Below are positions 48,041 through 56,887 of a stretch of DNA of 64,000 nt, one piece after another. The translations under genes and the position numbers were made by a program. The notes under the pieces were generated by a model. The model was not told where the DNA came from and did no database searches. It was given only the letters and a program-made list of their open reading frames with translations. This DNA comes from Rhodospirillales bacterium (GTDB taxonomy: Bacteria; Pseudomonadota; Alphaproteobacteria; Rhodospirillales; Defluviicoccaceae): positions 1 to 64,000 of the forward strand of contig JADJRE010000011.1 in the NCBI GenBank assembly GCA_016712375.1. Reading direction: 5' to 3'. Numbering within the stretch: position 1 is the stretch's first letter; every line of letters starts with the position of its first letter.

Positions 48041-49450
48041 ATGCGCAACGCAGCCCAGACAGTGCATGTGATCGGCGGCGGTCTCGCCGGCTGCGAAGCG
48101 GCTTGGCAGCTGGCGCGGGGCGGGCAGCAGGTAATGCTGCACGAGATGCGGCCGTCGCGGATGACGCCGGCGCACACGTCGGCCCGGCTGGCCGAACTTG
48201 TCTGTTCCAATTCCTTCCGTTCCGATGACGCGGAAAGCAACGCCGTGGGCCTCCTGCACGCCGAGATGCGCCGGCTGGGCTCGCTCATCCTCGGCTGCGC
48301 CGATGCCGTGCGGGTGCCGGCGGGCAGCGCGCTTGCGGTCGACCGCGAAGGCTTCAGCGCCGCGGTCGAGCAAGCTATCGCCAGTCATCCCCTGATCTCG
48401 GTGGACCGCAGCGAGGTCCCTGGCCTGCCGCCGCCGGAATGGGCGAGCGTCATCGTTGCGACCGGCCCCCTCACGTCGGAACCACTCGCCGTGGCGTTAC
48501 GGTCGCTGACCGGAACTGACGCGCTCGCCTTTTTCGATGCGATCGCGCCGATCGTCTATCGTGACAGCATCGATTTTGGCATCGCCTGGTTTCAGTCGCG
48601 CTGGGACAAAGGCGACGGCCGCGATTACATCAATTGTCCGCTCGACCGCGAGCAGTACGAGCGCTTCGTCGCCGCGCTCAACGCCGCCGAGACGGTGCCG
48701 TTTCACGACTGGGAGCGCGACACCCCCTATTTCGAAGGCTGCCTGCCGATCGAGGTGATGGCCGGACGTGGTCCAAAAACGCTCGCTTTCGGACCAATGA
48801 AGCCAATAGGCCTGCGCAACCCGCACACCGGCGATTCCCGGCCCTACGCCGTCGTCCAGCTGCGACAGGACAATGCGTTGGGCACCCTTTACAACATCGT
48901 CGGTTTCCAGACCAAGCTTAAGCACGCTGAGCAGGTGAGGCTGTTCCGAACTATCCCGGGCCTTGCCGGCGCCGAGTTCGCCCGGCTTGGTGGGCTGCAC
49001 CGGAACACTTTCGTCAACAGCCCTATCGTGCTGGACGCGACGCTGCGCCTGCGCGCCGAACCGCGCATCCGGTTGGCAGGCCAAATCACCGGATGCGAAG
49101 GTTACGTCGAAAGCGCGGCGATCGGCCTGCTGGCAGGGCGGTTTGCGCTGGCCGAACAGCGCGGCGTTCGCCTCGATCCTCCGCCGGCAGCGACGGCGAT
49201 CGGCGCGTTGCTGCGGCACATTACGGGGGACGCGCGGAGTGAGACCTTTCAACCGATGAACATCAACTTTGGGCTCTTTCCACCGCTAGCGGCGGCCGGT
49301 GATCGCCGCTGCGGCGCCGCCGATCGGAAGCGCGGTATGGCCCGGCGAGCGCTCGCCGAACTGGACGCGTGGCTTGCGGTGAAGCCGCAGGAGCCTCCGT
49401 TGCCTCGATCGGCAGATCAATCAGCGCCCGTCGCCGACGGCCCAGTCTAG
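48041..49450 (+). CDS. trmFO: Methylenetetrahydrofolate-tRNA-(uracil-5-)-methyltransferase
   Basis: This 469-residue flavoenzyme makes m5U54 in the tRNA T-loop using folate. The FAD motif is VIGGGLAGCEAAWQLA. The catalytic Cys lies in ELVCSNSFRSD. Downstream segments YINCPLDREQYERF, PYFEGCLPIEVMAGRG and GQITGCEGYVESAAIGLLAG (in part) are family hallmarks. The length is normal. ATG 48041 is chosen since it puts the FAD motif at residue 10. It converges on the next gene with a four-base overlap. Confidence 0.95.
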   Translation: MRNAAQTVHVIGGGLAGCEAAWQLARGGQQVMLHEMRPSRMTPAHTSARLAELVCSNSFRSDDAESNAVGLLHAEMRRLGSLILGCADAVRVPAGSALAVDREGFSAAVEQAIASHPLISVDRSEVPGLPPPEWASVIVATGPLTSEPLAVALRSLTGTDALAFFDAIAPIVYRDSIDFGIAWFQSRWDKGDGRDYINCPLDREQYERFVAALNAAETVPFHDWERDTPYFEGCLPIEVMAGRGPKTLAFGPMKPIGLRNPHTGDSRPYAVVQLRQDNALGTLYNIVGFQTKLKHAEQVRLFRTIPGLAGAEFARLGGLHRNTFVNSPIVLDATLRLRAEPRIRLAGQITGCEGYVESAAIGLLAGRFALAEQRGVRLDPPPAATAIGALLRHITGDARSETFQPMNINFGLFPPLAAAGDRRCGAADRKRGMARRALAELDAWLAVKPQEPPLPRSADQSAPVADGPV

Positions 49451-49953
49451 CGCGACGCTTCGATCACGCAGGGGCGGAAGCCGTGGCGGCCCGCGATCCA
49501 GGGCTTGGCGCTCACACGGTTGATCTCGCCGGGCTTTGCGGCCAGAACCTCCTCGAAAAGTTCTCCAGCGAAAACACAGTACTCATCGCCCTTGACACGG
49601 ACCTGCTGTGAAGAATCGTTTGCCATCTTGGTGACAAACGCGTCCATGCGTTTGGTTCCCTGCGCTCCATGCGCGCGCTTGAACAGCGCCTGTAGCGCTT
49701 GGCCGCGCTCCGTCAATACTTTCTGATAGGTCGTGACAAAGCTGTTGTAACGCTGCCTTTCATCGCAACTCAGCGCGGCAACCATCAGCTCCGTCTGCAG
49801 CACTCGCGCGTTTAGAGCGGCGATGTCGCTATCAGATACGCAGGATTGAGCCTTCCCCTTTTGCTGGGCGAACGCCGGCGTCGCGGCGATGGCACATACC
49901 AGAACCGCCGCCGCCATACCGGCGAGCAGGCGAATGACGTCGGTGTTACGCAT
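49447..49953 (-). CDS. Secreted helical protein of unknown function
   Basis: This protein of about 168 residues has a signal peptide (LLAGMAAAVLVCAIAATPAFA) and a mature helical part with four Cys (QSCVSD, LSCDER, EYCVFA, FRPCVI). It looks like a small exported protein held by disulfides. I do not recognise a named family. ATG 49953 is chosen over ATG 50016 because it puts the signal peptide at the N-terminus. It stands alone, convergent with trmFO. Confidence 0.7.
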   Translation of the reverse strand: MRNTDVIRLLAGMAAAVLVCAIAATPAFAQQKGKAQSCVSDSDIAALNARVLQTELMVAALSCDERQRYNSFVTTYQKVLTERGQALQALFKRAHGAQGTKRMDAFVTKMANDSSQQVRVKGDEYCVFAGELFEEVLAAKPGEINRVSAKPWIAGRHGFRPCVIEASR

Positions 49954-50180
49954 GGTCTGCACCTCGGAACTCCCCGGAGTTGGATTCTTCTTGGGCAAGC
50001 ATGACATCGACAGCATGCACCGACAACAGAGGACGACGCCGGGCTTTCTTCAGCAATCATTGGCGGCTTCGTGTTGTAATCGAGCCACGCAAATGCGCTG
50101 AAATAAGGCGGATGGTTGTCGCATCGCATCGACATCTGCAAGATGCGGGGGCGCATTGAATCGAAAAAGCGGGGCCCGCG

Positions 50181-50735
50181 ATGATCCGTATGACTGCAAC
50201 AGCCCTTTTTGTGCTCGCCGTAAGCCTGCTGAGCGCTTTGGGAATGGTGATTTCTGCCGGTGATTCGCAGGCGGCCTCGGCGTCCGCCGGCAATGACAAG
50301 GCTACCCGGCAGTTATTTCAGGCAGTTTATGCCAATGATTTGGCCTCCGCCCGGACGAGCGTCGGCGAGGGTGCAGACGTCAATGCCCAGGATCGCTGGG
50401 GCATGACTCCCACCGACATTGCCATCGATCGAGGCAATTACCAGATCGCCCACTTCCTCGTTTCTGTTCGCAACATTCGTCGCGACCAGCAAGCGCGCGG
50501 CAATTCCGCTGCCCCCCTACCGGCGGTCGCCGCATCGCCATCGGTGGCGGCGAACAATCGCCAGTCTTCGACACCCGTGGCGGCGTCCACAGCCGCCAAA
50601 TCCGCGCCAAGCAACACAACGCCGCCAGCAGTTAAAGGCGACGCGCCGTTCATGGGGCCAAATCCGTTCGATCCGACGACGCCGGCTCCCGGCTCGCAAT
50701 TGCAGACCCCGGCTGGAATTTCGAGGACCAACTAG
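50181..50735 (+). CDS. Secreted ankyrin-repeat protein
   Basis: This 184-residue protein has a signal peptide (LFVLAVSLLSALGMVISAG, cleavage near AAS-A) and one to two ankyrin repeats (residues about 42-95): RQLFQAVYANDLASARTSVGEGADVNAQD (in part) then WGMTPTDIAIDRGNYQIAHFL. The C-terminal half is Ala/Pro/Ser-rich and probably disordered. It may be a periplasmic binding or scaffold protein. It ends four bases inside the converging next gene. Confidence 0.75.
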   Translation: MIRMTATALFVLAVSLLSALGMVISAGDSQAASASAGNDKATRQLFQAVYANDLASARTSVGEGADVNAQDRWGMTPTDIAIDRGNYQIAHFLVSVRNIRRDQQARGNSAAPLPAVAASPSVAANNRQSSTPVAASTAAKSAPSNTTPPAVKGDAPFMGPNPFDPTTPAPGSQLQTPAGISRTN

Positions 50736-51607
50736 AACCTCGCGCGCAGGCGAGCCGTGGTGAGATGCAGCATCCGCCATGGCGCCGGCGCCTGAACCCG
50801 CCCGTCGAACGGATTGAACTCCGCGCTGCGCAGACGATCGACCCAGAGGTCGGCGAGGCGGGCAGGCAGCAGCACGGGTAGCGCTGCCCGCTGAACCGCC
50901 TTGCGCCGACTTCGTGCGCGTCGCAGGTGTTCGACCGCTATCTCGACCAGCTTCTCCACCACCGGGCGCAGGCCATCTGTCAGTCCCTTGTCGAACAACC
51001 GATCGGGATCAAGACCAGTTTGCCGGCTCATATCGGCGGGCAGATAGATTCGGCGCGTCCGAGCGTGAAAGGGGATGGCACGCAGCAGGCCGAGGAGCGC
51101 CCAGGCTATGGCCACGTCGCGCCCCGCAGCCTTCGTCTCTTCGTCCTCCGCCGCCAAAACCCGTAGCCCCGCCTCGGCAAGCGAGGCCGAGGTCGCTTCG
51201 GCATAATCGAGCAGTGCCGTGAGTGATGCCGGCGCCGCATCGTCCAGATCTCGGGCACGTGCCTGCAGCAAACGATCGAAAGGCCGTTTATCGAGACCGA
51301 ATCGCCCAACTGCCTCGGCCAAAGCCAGTGCCACCGGATGGCGCCCTGGCGTGCCTGCCCACACGCCGTCAAACACATCCGCCCACCAGCGCAGCCGCAT
51401 GTGACCCAGCAGCGGCTCGCGTACCTGCTCGCGTATTCTCGCTACCTCGATGTTGAAGGCACCAATCGCCGCCAGCGCGTCTCGCTCGGCCACAGGAGCG
51501 AACAGGCTGCACAGGAACCGGTCATTATCGAATTGCCGCATCAGGTTGGCGCAGTAGGAGAGGTTCGGCGAAGCCATCATCTGCCCATCACTCGCGTTAT
51601 CTGACAT
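50732..51607 (-). CDS. Squalene/phytoene synthase family protein, NDUFAF6-like
   Basis: This protein of about 291 residues has the all-helical trans-prenyltransferase fold. Its N-terminal segment NDRFLCSLFAPVAERDALAAIGAFNIEVARIRE (in part) resembles the bacterial NDUFAF6 group, linked in mitochondria to complex I assembly, more than true phytoene synthases. The Asp-rich substrate motifs are poor (LDDAAPAS, AEDEETKA), so it may not be an active synthase. It is divergent from the HpnC-like gene 63 bases away. Confidence 0.75.
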   Translation of the reverse strand: MSDNASDGQMMASPNLSYCANLMRQFDNDRFLCSLFAPVAERDALAAIGAFNIEVARIREQVREPLLGHMRLRWWADVFDGVWAGTPGRHPVALALAEAVGRFGLDKRPFDRLLQARARDLDDAAPASLTALLDYAEATSASLAEAGLRVLAAEDEETKAAGRDVAIAWALLGLLRAIPFHARTRRIYLPADMSRQTGLDPDRLFDKGLTDGLRPVVEKLVEIAVEHLRRARSRRKAVQRAALPVLLPARLADLWVDRLRSAEFNPFDGRVQAPAPWRMLHLTTARLRARF

Positions 51608-51670
51608 ATAGGCGGGCGCCACCCAGGTGCCTCAAGGAAGCCAACTGCGCAGAATGGAACCGCCCAGCAG

Positions 51671-52501
51671 ATGCGACTAGGCAGCGATCCCGATTTTTCG
51701 CTTATGCCCGAGCTGTTCGCCGAGCCGCTTCGGATGCATCTGCACGCCTTCAGTCGTTTCGTACGGCTGGCCGATGCCGTTACCGATAATAACGCGCTGG
51801 CGCGGGACGAGAAGCTTGCCCGCCTGACGGCGCTGGAGGCGGCTTTGGCGGATGGCCGAGAGCCGCTGTGGTCGCCGGAGGCGAACTCGGTAGCGAAAGA
51901 CTTGCGCACCAGCTTGCAAGCGAGCGCTATCCCCGTTGAGCATGCCCGGCACATCCTTCAGGCGTTCCGGCGAGACGCGCGCGGCCATGTTTGCCATAGC
52001 TGGCATGATCTGATGATTTATTGTCAGTTTGCCGCCGCACCGATCGGCCGCTACATGCTGCATCTCGTTGGCGAGGATATCGGTCGCTGTGGCAGGCCCG
52101 CTGACGCGTTGTGTGGCGGGCTGCATATTCTTCGGCAGTTGCGCGACTGCGAGGATCCGACGATCCACTTCAATCGTCTGTGCATCCCGCGCCAGTTCCT
52201 CGACGACGCGATGATCACACCGCAGTACCTGCGCGCGCCCTCGGCAAAGGGTCAAACCCGAGCCGTGCTCGACCGGGTGCTCGACGGCGTCGAGCGGCTG
52301 CTGTCCGAATCCAGACCGCTGTCTGGCCTGATTCGGAACCGCGGCCTGACCATGCATGCGACGATCGTCCTGTGCCGCGCCCATCGGTTGGTGAGGCGCT
52401 TTCGGGTGCGTGACCCGCTGCGCGAACGCGTGGGCCTGGCTCCCTGGCAACGGACGTTCTGCCGATGGCTTGGAACGCTGCGTGCAGTCGGACGTTTTTG
52501 A
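51671..52501 (+). CDS. hpnC: Squalene synthase HpnC-like protein
   Basis: This 276-residue protein resembles HpnC, which in hopanoid synthesis turns presqualene derivatives into hydroxysqualene. Asp motifs of the fold are RLADAVTDN near residue 38 and LRDCEDP near residue 165. Between them lies DLMIYCQFAAAPIGRYMLHLVGE (in part). The N-terminus is shorter than in most HpnC proteins. No hpnD, hpnE or shc is nearby, so the pathway link is an inference from family only. Confidence 0.72.
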   Translation: MRLGSDPDFSLMPELFAEPLRMHLHAFSRFVRLADAVTDNNALARDEKLARLTALEAALADGREPLWSPEANSVAKDLRTSLQASAIPVEHARHILQAFRRDARGHVCHSWHDLMIYCQFAAAPIGRYMLHLVGEDIGRCGRPADALCGGLHILRQLRDCEDPTIHFNRLCIPRQFLDDAMITPQYLRAPSAKGQTRAVLDRVLDGVERLLSESRPLSGLIRNRGLTMHATIVLCRAHRLVRRFRVRDPLRERVGLAPWQRTFCRWLGTLRAVGRF

Positions 52502-52595
52502 GGACGCCACATCGCTTCACCGGCCGGTCCTTTTCATTGCCGGTACCAAGCCATATGTTCAGCGATTGATGGACAACTGAGGGAACGAGAGACCC

Positions 52596-53195
52596 ATGGC
52601 ATTCGAACTTCCGCCTCTGCCCTACGCGAAAGACGCGCTCGCCCCGTACATCTCGGCGAACACGCTCGATTTTCATTATGGCAAGCATCATCAGACGTAT
52701 GTGACAAACCTCAACAATCTGACCAAGGAAGGGCCGCTGGCGGACAAAAGCCTGGAGGACGTGATCCACGCCGTCGCCGGCGATTCTGGCAAAGCCGGCG
52801 TGTTCAACAACGCCGCGCAAGTATGGAATCACACCTTCTACTGGCACTGCATGAAGCCGGGCGGCGGTGGCAAGCCCAGCGGTGCCGTCGCTGCCGCTAT
52901 CGATCAGGGATTCGGGTCTTACGAGAAGTTCGTTGAAGAGTTTAAGAACGCCTGTGTCACCCAGTTCGGCAGGGGTTGGGGCTGGCTGGTGGCAGACAAG
53001 GGCGCGGTAAAGGTGACGAAAACGCCGAATGCCGACTTGCCGATGGCGCATAGCCAGACGGCGCTTCTGACGTGCGAGGTTTGGGAGCACGCCTACTATC
53101 TCGACTATCAGAACCGGCGCCCGGACTACGTACAGACCTTCCTCGACAACCTCGTCAATTGGGACTTCGTCGCGGGTAACCTCGCCAAGGCCTAA
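52596..53195 (+). CDS. sodB: Superoxide dismutase, Fe type
   Basis: This 199-residue cytoplasmic enzyme dismutates superoxide. It has the Fe-SOD N-terminus FELPPLPYAKDALAPYIS, His27 in FHYGKHHQTYV, His79 in WNHTFYWHCM and His165 in WEHAYYLDY. The residue expected to be the fourth ligand, Asp in CDVWEHAYY, reads Glu161 (GAG) here. The Fe-type residue pattern GWGWLV is present. It may protect nitrogenase during aerobic growth, though it is not next to the nif genes. Confidence 0.93.
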   Translation: MAFELPPLPYAKDALAPYISANTLDFHYGKHHQTYVTNLNNLTKEGPLADKSLEDVIHAVAGDSGKAGVFNNAAQVWNHTFYWHCMKPGGGGKPSGAVAAAIDQGFGSYEKFVEEFKNACVTQFGRGWGWLVADKGAVKVTKTPNADLPMAHSQTALLTCEVWEHAYYLDYQNRRPDYVQTFLDNLVNWDFVAGNLAKA

Positions 53196-53226
53196 ATTTC
53201 GGCAGAGGCCGAACTTGTAAAGCGGC

Positions 53227-53256
53227 GTCGTGGGCGGGCTTGTCCCGGCCATGACG
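53227..53256. repeat. Short palindromic element after sodB
   Basis: CGTGGGCGGGCTTGTCCCGG and the following CCATGACG form a stem-loop of a kind widespread between genes in alphaproteobacteria. Only one copy is seen in this window. It lies 30 bases after the sodB stop and may protect the 3' end of the message. Confidence 0.4.
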
Positions 53257-53320
53257 CTGGCTGCTGCCGCTGGGATCAGTTAACGCATAAGTAGAAGGTC
53301 GGTACCCCGTTGCCTTCTGC

Positions 53321-53704
53321 TTAATCCACGGCGATCAGTGCCGCCGCCACCTCGCGATCTTCCAGCAGCAGCACGTTGAAGGTGCGGCACGCGGCGCCGG
53401 TATCCATCCATTCGATCCCGATGCCGGCCTCGCGCATCGCTATGTCCAGCCCTTCCGGGCGTGAAGCGAAGCTGCGACCGCAGCCGACGACGAGGATGCG
53501 CGGCCTCGGTTCGCGCGCGGTCACAGGCGCTAGAGATACGGCATCGATGGCCCCGGCTCCGCTGATTGGCCAAGTGACGGTGCGCTCGGGGAAGATCAGC
53601 ACCGAGCCCATGTGGCGAACCCCCGATACGGTGAACCCGCCGCCGCCGTAGCGCTCGACAATCTGCCGGCCGGCGGCGGGGCGGACAGTGATGTCGATAG
53701 GCAT
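53321..53704 (-). CDS. Mth938-like domain protein (DUF498, NDUFAF3 type)
   Basis: This 127-residue protein opens MPIDITVRPAAGRQIVERYG and has the Mth938 fold segments GSVLIFPERTVTWP, ILVVGCGRS and the C-terminal TGAACRTFNVLLLEDREVAAALIAV (in part). Bacterial members of the NDUFAF3 group lie next to secDF, as here, six bases after secF. In mitochondria the relative helps assemble complex I. The bacterial role is not established. Confidence 0.85.
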   Translation of the reverse strand: MPIDITVRPAAGRQIVERYGGGGFTVSGVRHMGSVLIFPERTVTWPISGAGAIDAVSLAPVTAREPRPRILVVGCGRSFASRPEGLDIAMREAGIGIEWMDTGAACRTFNVLLLEDREVAAALIAVD

Positions 53705-53710
53705 CTGGTG

Positions 53711-54640
53711 TTATGGCCGCTCGGCAACGGCCGTCTCGCCGGCCGGCGTAGAACGGCGGACGTTCATGTACAGCAGTAGCGGCACGGCGACGAAGACCGA
53801 TGAGTAGGTGCCGATGATTACCCCGAACAGCATGGCGAAGCTGAAACCACGCAGCACCTCGCCGCCCAGGAAGTAAAGGACGATCAGCATCATAATGGTG
53901 GTGATGCCAGTGAGGAAAGTGCGCGACAGGGTCTGGTTGATCGACAGGTCGATCAGGTCCGAAAAAGGCATCGTCTTGTACTTGCGCAGGTTCTCACGGA
54001 CGCGATCGAATACGACGACGCTGTCGTTGATCGAATAGCCGGCAATCGTCATTACCGCGGCGACGATCGTCAAATTGAACTCGTATCCCAAAAGCGCAAA
54101 GATGCCGATGATGGCAAGCACGTCGTGCAGCAGCGAGACAACCCCGGCCACCCCGAACTGCCATTCGAAGCGAAACCAAAGGTAGGCCATGATAGACAGC
54201 AGGGCGGCGGCCATTGCATACATCGCGTCCTTGAACAGCTCGGCACTGACCTGCGGCCCGACCAGCTCAATCCGCCTGTAGTCGACGTTCGGCCCCAGCG
54301 TCTGCTTAATGCGGTCGATCGCCGCTTGCTGTTCGCGTTCTCCGCCGTCCTGCTTCGACAAGCGGATCAGCACGTTGTCCTTCGCGCCGAATTCCTGGAG
54401 GCCGACGTCGCCCAGATCAAGGTCGTTCAGCGTCCGGCGCATCTGCGCGATGTCGGCTGGCCCCTGCGTCTTCACCTCGAGCAGGATGCCGCCGCGAAAA
54501 TCGATGCCGAAGTTAAGCCCGTCGACGATGATGACAACGATCGACAGGAGCAGGAAGAGCGCCGACACCCCCAGGAACAGCTTGTGGAAGCGCATGAACG
54601 GGATGCGCGTGTCCGGCGGGATGAACTGAATGCCGCGCAT
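53711..54640 (-). CDS. secF: Protein translocase subunit SecF
   Basis: This 309-residue membrane protein forms a complex with SecD that uses proton flow to finish export. One N-terminal helix precedes a periplasmic P4 domain, and five helices follow. The motif FGIDFRGGILLEV and the later VVFDRVRENLR and SINQTLSRTFLTGITT are family marks. ATG 54640 with GAGGGCC upstream is chosen over a TTG at 54655. It begins 11 bases after secD. Confidence 0.94.
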   Translation of the reverse strand: MRGIQFIPPDTRIPFMRFHKLFLGVSALFLLLSIVVIIVDGLNFGIDFRGGILLEVKTQGPADIAQMRRTLNDLDLGDVGLQEFGAKDNVLIRLSKQDGGEREQQAAIDRIKQTLGPNVDYRRIELVGPQVSAELFKDAMYAMAAALLSIMAYLWFRFEWQFGVAGVVSLLHDVLAIIGIFALLGYEFNLTIVAAVMTIAGYSINDSVVVFDRVRENLRKYKTMPFSDLIDLSINQTLSRTFLTGITTIMMLIVLYFLGGEVLRGFSFAMLFGVIIGTYSSVFVAVPLLLYMNVRRSTPAGETAVAERP

Positions 54641-54651
54641 TGCCGAGGCCC

Positions 54652-56229
54652 TCAAATGGTCAGCGCGCGCGGCCGGGCCTTGCGCAACCAGGTTACCACC
54701 ATCAGCCGGGTAAGCGTCACCGCGGTGAACATCGAGGTGAGAATGCCGATCCCAAGCGTGACGGCGAAGCCGCGCACTGGCCCCGAGCCGAACACGTACA
54801 AAAACAGCGCCGCGAACAGCGTCGTCAGGTTTGAATCGACGATTGTGGTCAGCGCCCTGGTGAAGCCGGAATCGATCGCCGAGACTGGTGTTCGCCCGCT
54901 GCGAACCTCTTCACGGATGTGCTCGAAGATCAGCACGTTGCTGTCTACCGCCATGCCGATCGTGAGCACGATGCCCGCGATGCCGGGCAGCGTCAGCGTC
55001 GCTTCCAGCAACGACATCGCCGCCATCAGCATCACCGCGTTGACGATCAGCGCGACGTTGGCGATCAGCCCGAAGCTGCCGTAGGCGACAACCATGAAAA
55101 TCAGCACCAGGATGGTGCCGACGATGCCGGCGCGTACCCCGGCCTCGATCGAATCGGTGCCGAGACCCGGACCGACAGTCCGCTCCTCCAGCACCGTCAG
55201 CGGCGCCGGCAGCGCGCCGGCGCGCAGCAGCAGCGCCAGGTCCTGCGCTTCGGCGACGTTGAAGCCGCCGGTAATCACGCCCGATCCGCCGAGAATTGGC
55301 TCGCGGATGTTGGGCGCGCTGATCACCTGATCGTCGAGAACGATCGCCAACCGCTTGCCGACGTTGTGGCTGGTGATGTCGCCGAAGCGCTTGCCGCCGG
55401 CGGCATCGAAGCGGAAAGACACGATCGGCTGGCCCTGGTCGAAGGTCGGCTGGGCGTCGATCAGATTCTCGCCGCTGATCATCACCCGCTTCTTGACGAC
55501 GATGCGCGGCTCCTGTCCGGCCGCAGCTCTACGATCGAGCAGCGGCATCACCTCCGAGCCCGGTGGCGGCCGGCCCGCCAGCGCGTCCCCGAGGTTGGCG
55601 TCTTCGTCGACCAGATGGAAAGTCATCTTCGCGGTCTTGCCGATCAGCGCCTTGATCCGCTGCGGATCGTCGACGCCGGGCAACTGCACCAGGATGCGAT
55701 CGATGCCCTGTCGCTGGATGCTCGGTTCGCGCGTTCCCGTCTCGTCAATTCTGCGGCGGACGATCTCCAGCGACTGTTCTACCGCCGCCAGCTGCCGTTG
55801 ACGCAGCGCTTGTTCGGTCAGCGTGAGACGCAACCTGCCGCCCGCCGCCGCGTCGACGGTGGCGTCGGGGTCCAGCGCCCGCAACAGCTTCTGCGCCTCT
55901 GCGACCTGCTCGGAATCAGGAACGGTAACTACCACCGCGTCGCCGTCGATCCCAAGTTCCTGATAACGGATACGTGCCTTGCGCAGCTCGTCGCGCACGG
56001 AATCGACAATGCCTTCAAGTCGCTCGCGGACCACCGCCGCGGTATCCACCTGCAGCAGCATGTGCGAGCCGCCCTGCAGGTCGAGGCCCAAGGTGATCTG
56101 GCGATGCGGCAACCACGACGGCAAGGCATCGGCCTGTTCCTGGGTGATGACGTTGGGCGCAGCCAGCGCCAGCGCCACGACGCAGACGAGCAGGACGAGA
56201 ATCGCCTTCCAGCGCGCGAATTGAAGCAT
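54652..56229 (-). CDS. secD: Protein translocase subunit SecD
   Basis: This 525-residue protein has one N-terminal helix, a large periplasmic domain and five C-terminal helices. GLDLQGGSHMLLQVD marks the start of the P1 region. The membrane part contains AIVLDDQVISAPNIREPI, LRAGALPAPLTVLEERTVGPGLG (in part) and IGMAVDSNVLIFEHIREE. It starts 21 bases after yajC and is followed directly by secF, the classic operon. Confidence 0.95.
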   Translation of the reverse strand: MLQFARWKAILVLLVCVVALALAAPNVITQEQADALPSWLPHRQITLGLDLQGGSHMLLQVDTAAVVRERLEGIVDSVRDELRKARIRYQELGIDGDAVVVTVPDSEQVAEAQKLLRALDPDATVDAAAGGRLRLTLTEQALRQRQLAAVEQSLEIVRRRIDETGTREPSIQRQGIDRILVQLPGVDDPQRIKALIGKTAKMTFHLVDEDANLGDALAGRPPPGSEVMPLLDRRAAAGQEPRIVVKKRVMISGENLIDAQPTFDQGQPIVSFRFDAAGGKRFGDITSHNVGKRLAIVLDDQVISAPNIREPILGGSGVITGGFNVAEAQDLALLLRAGALPAPLTVLEERTVGPGLGTDSIEAGVRAGIVGTILVLIFMVVAYGSFGLIANVALIVNAVMLMAAMSLLEATLTLPGIAGIVLTIGMAVDSNVLIFEHIREEVRSGRTPVSAIDSGFTRALTTIVDSNLTTLFAALFLYVFGSGPVRGFAVTLGIGILTSMFTAVTLTRLMVVTWLRKARPRALTI

Positions 56230-56250
56230 TGATTCCCCGCTTGCCCGCGA

Positions 56251-56721
56251 TCAGTCGCGCTTGCCGCCGAGAATCTTGGTCAGCCGGGAGGGACGCGGTG
56301 CCACCGGCTTCGCCTCGCCTTCGCCGGCCGCCGCGCTCCCTCCGCCGCCGCCGGTAGGGCCGTCGCCGCCGCGCGGCGGCTCCTTCGTCTCGGTCGCGGG
56401 CTCGGTTTTCGCCAGGACGCCGGAGATCATCGGCCGCTGGACACGCACCCGCACCCCTTCGGCGATCTCCAGCAGCACTTCATTGTCGTCGACGACCCTG
56501 GTGATCGTGCCGATGATACCACCGCCGGTGACGACCCGGTCGCCCCGCCGCAACGCCGACAGCATCTCCTTGTGGACCTTGAGCTTTTTTTGCTGCGGTC
56601 GGATCAGCAGAAAGTAGAAGACGACGAAAATCAGGATGATTGGCAGGAACTGCAGCATCGCGTCGGGCCCTGCGGCGGCCGCCGGCGCCGCATCCTGAGC
56701 AAACGCGGTCGAAACGAACAT
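56251..56721 (-). CDS. yajC: Preprotein translocase subunit YajC
   Basis: This 156-residue protein has one membrane helix (FLPIILIFVVFYFLLIRPQQ) followed by a small cytoplasmic domain (RRGDRVVTGGGIIGTITRV). It accompanies SecDF. The C-terminal tail is longer than usual, rich in Gly, Pro and Lys and probably disordered. It is first in the yajC-secD-secF-Mth938 run and divergent from the DUF815 gene. Confidence 0.92.
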   Translation of the reverse strand: MFVSTAFAQDAAPAAAAGPDAMLQFLPIILIFVVFYFLLIRPQQKKLKVHKEMLSALRRGDRVVTGGGIIGTITRVVDDNEVLLEIAEGVRVRVQRPMISGVLAKTEPATETKEPPRGGDGPTGGGGGSAAAGEGEAKPVAPRPSRLTKILGGKRD

Positions 56722-56887
56722 CGAAGACTCCTCAGAAGCCCCGACGGTCCGGGGGAGGGGTGACTATAGCGGCCCCCCGGGCGCATGCAAACCCGATCGG
56801 CAACGCAAGCCTCCTCGGCAGGCGCGGAAAGGCACCTCGCCGGTGCTGACGGGGACAGGCGGCAAGGAACCTGTTACGTCTATCCCC

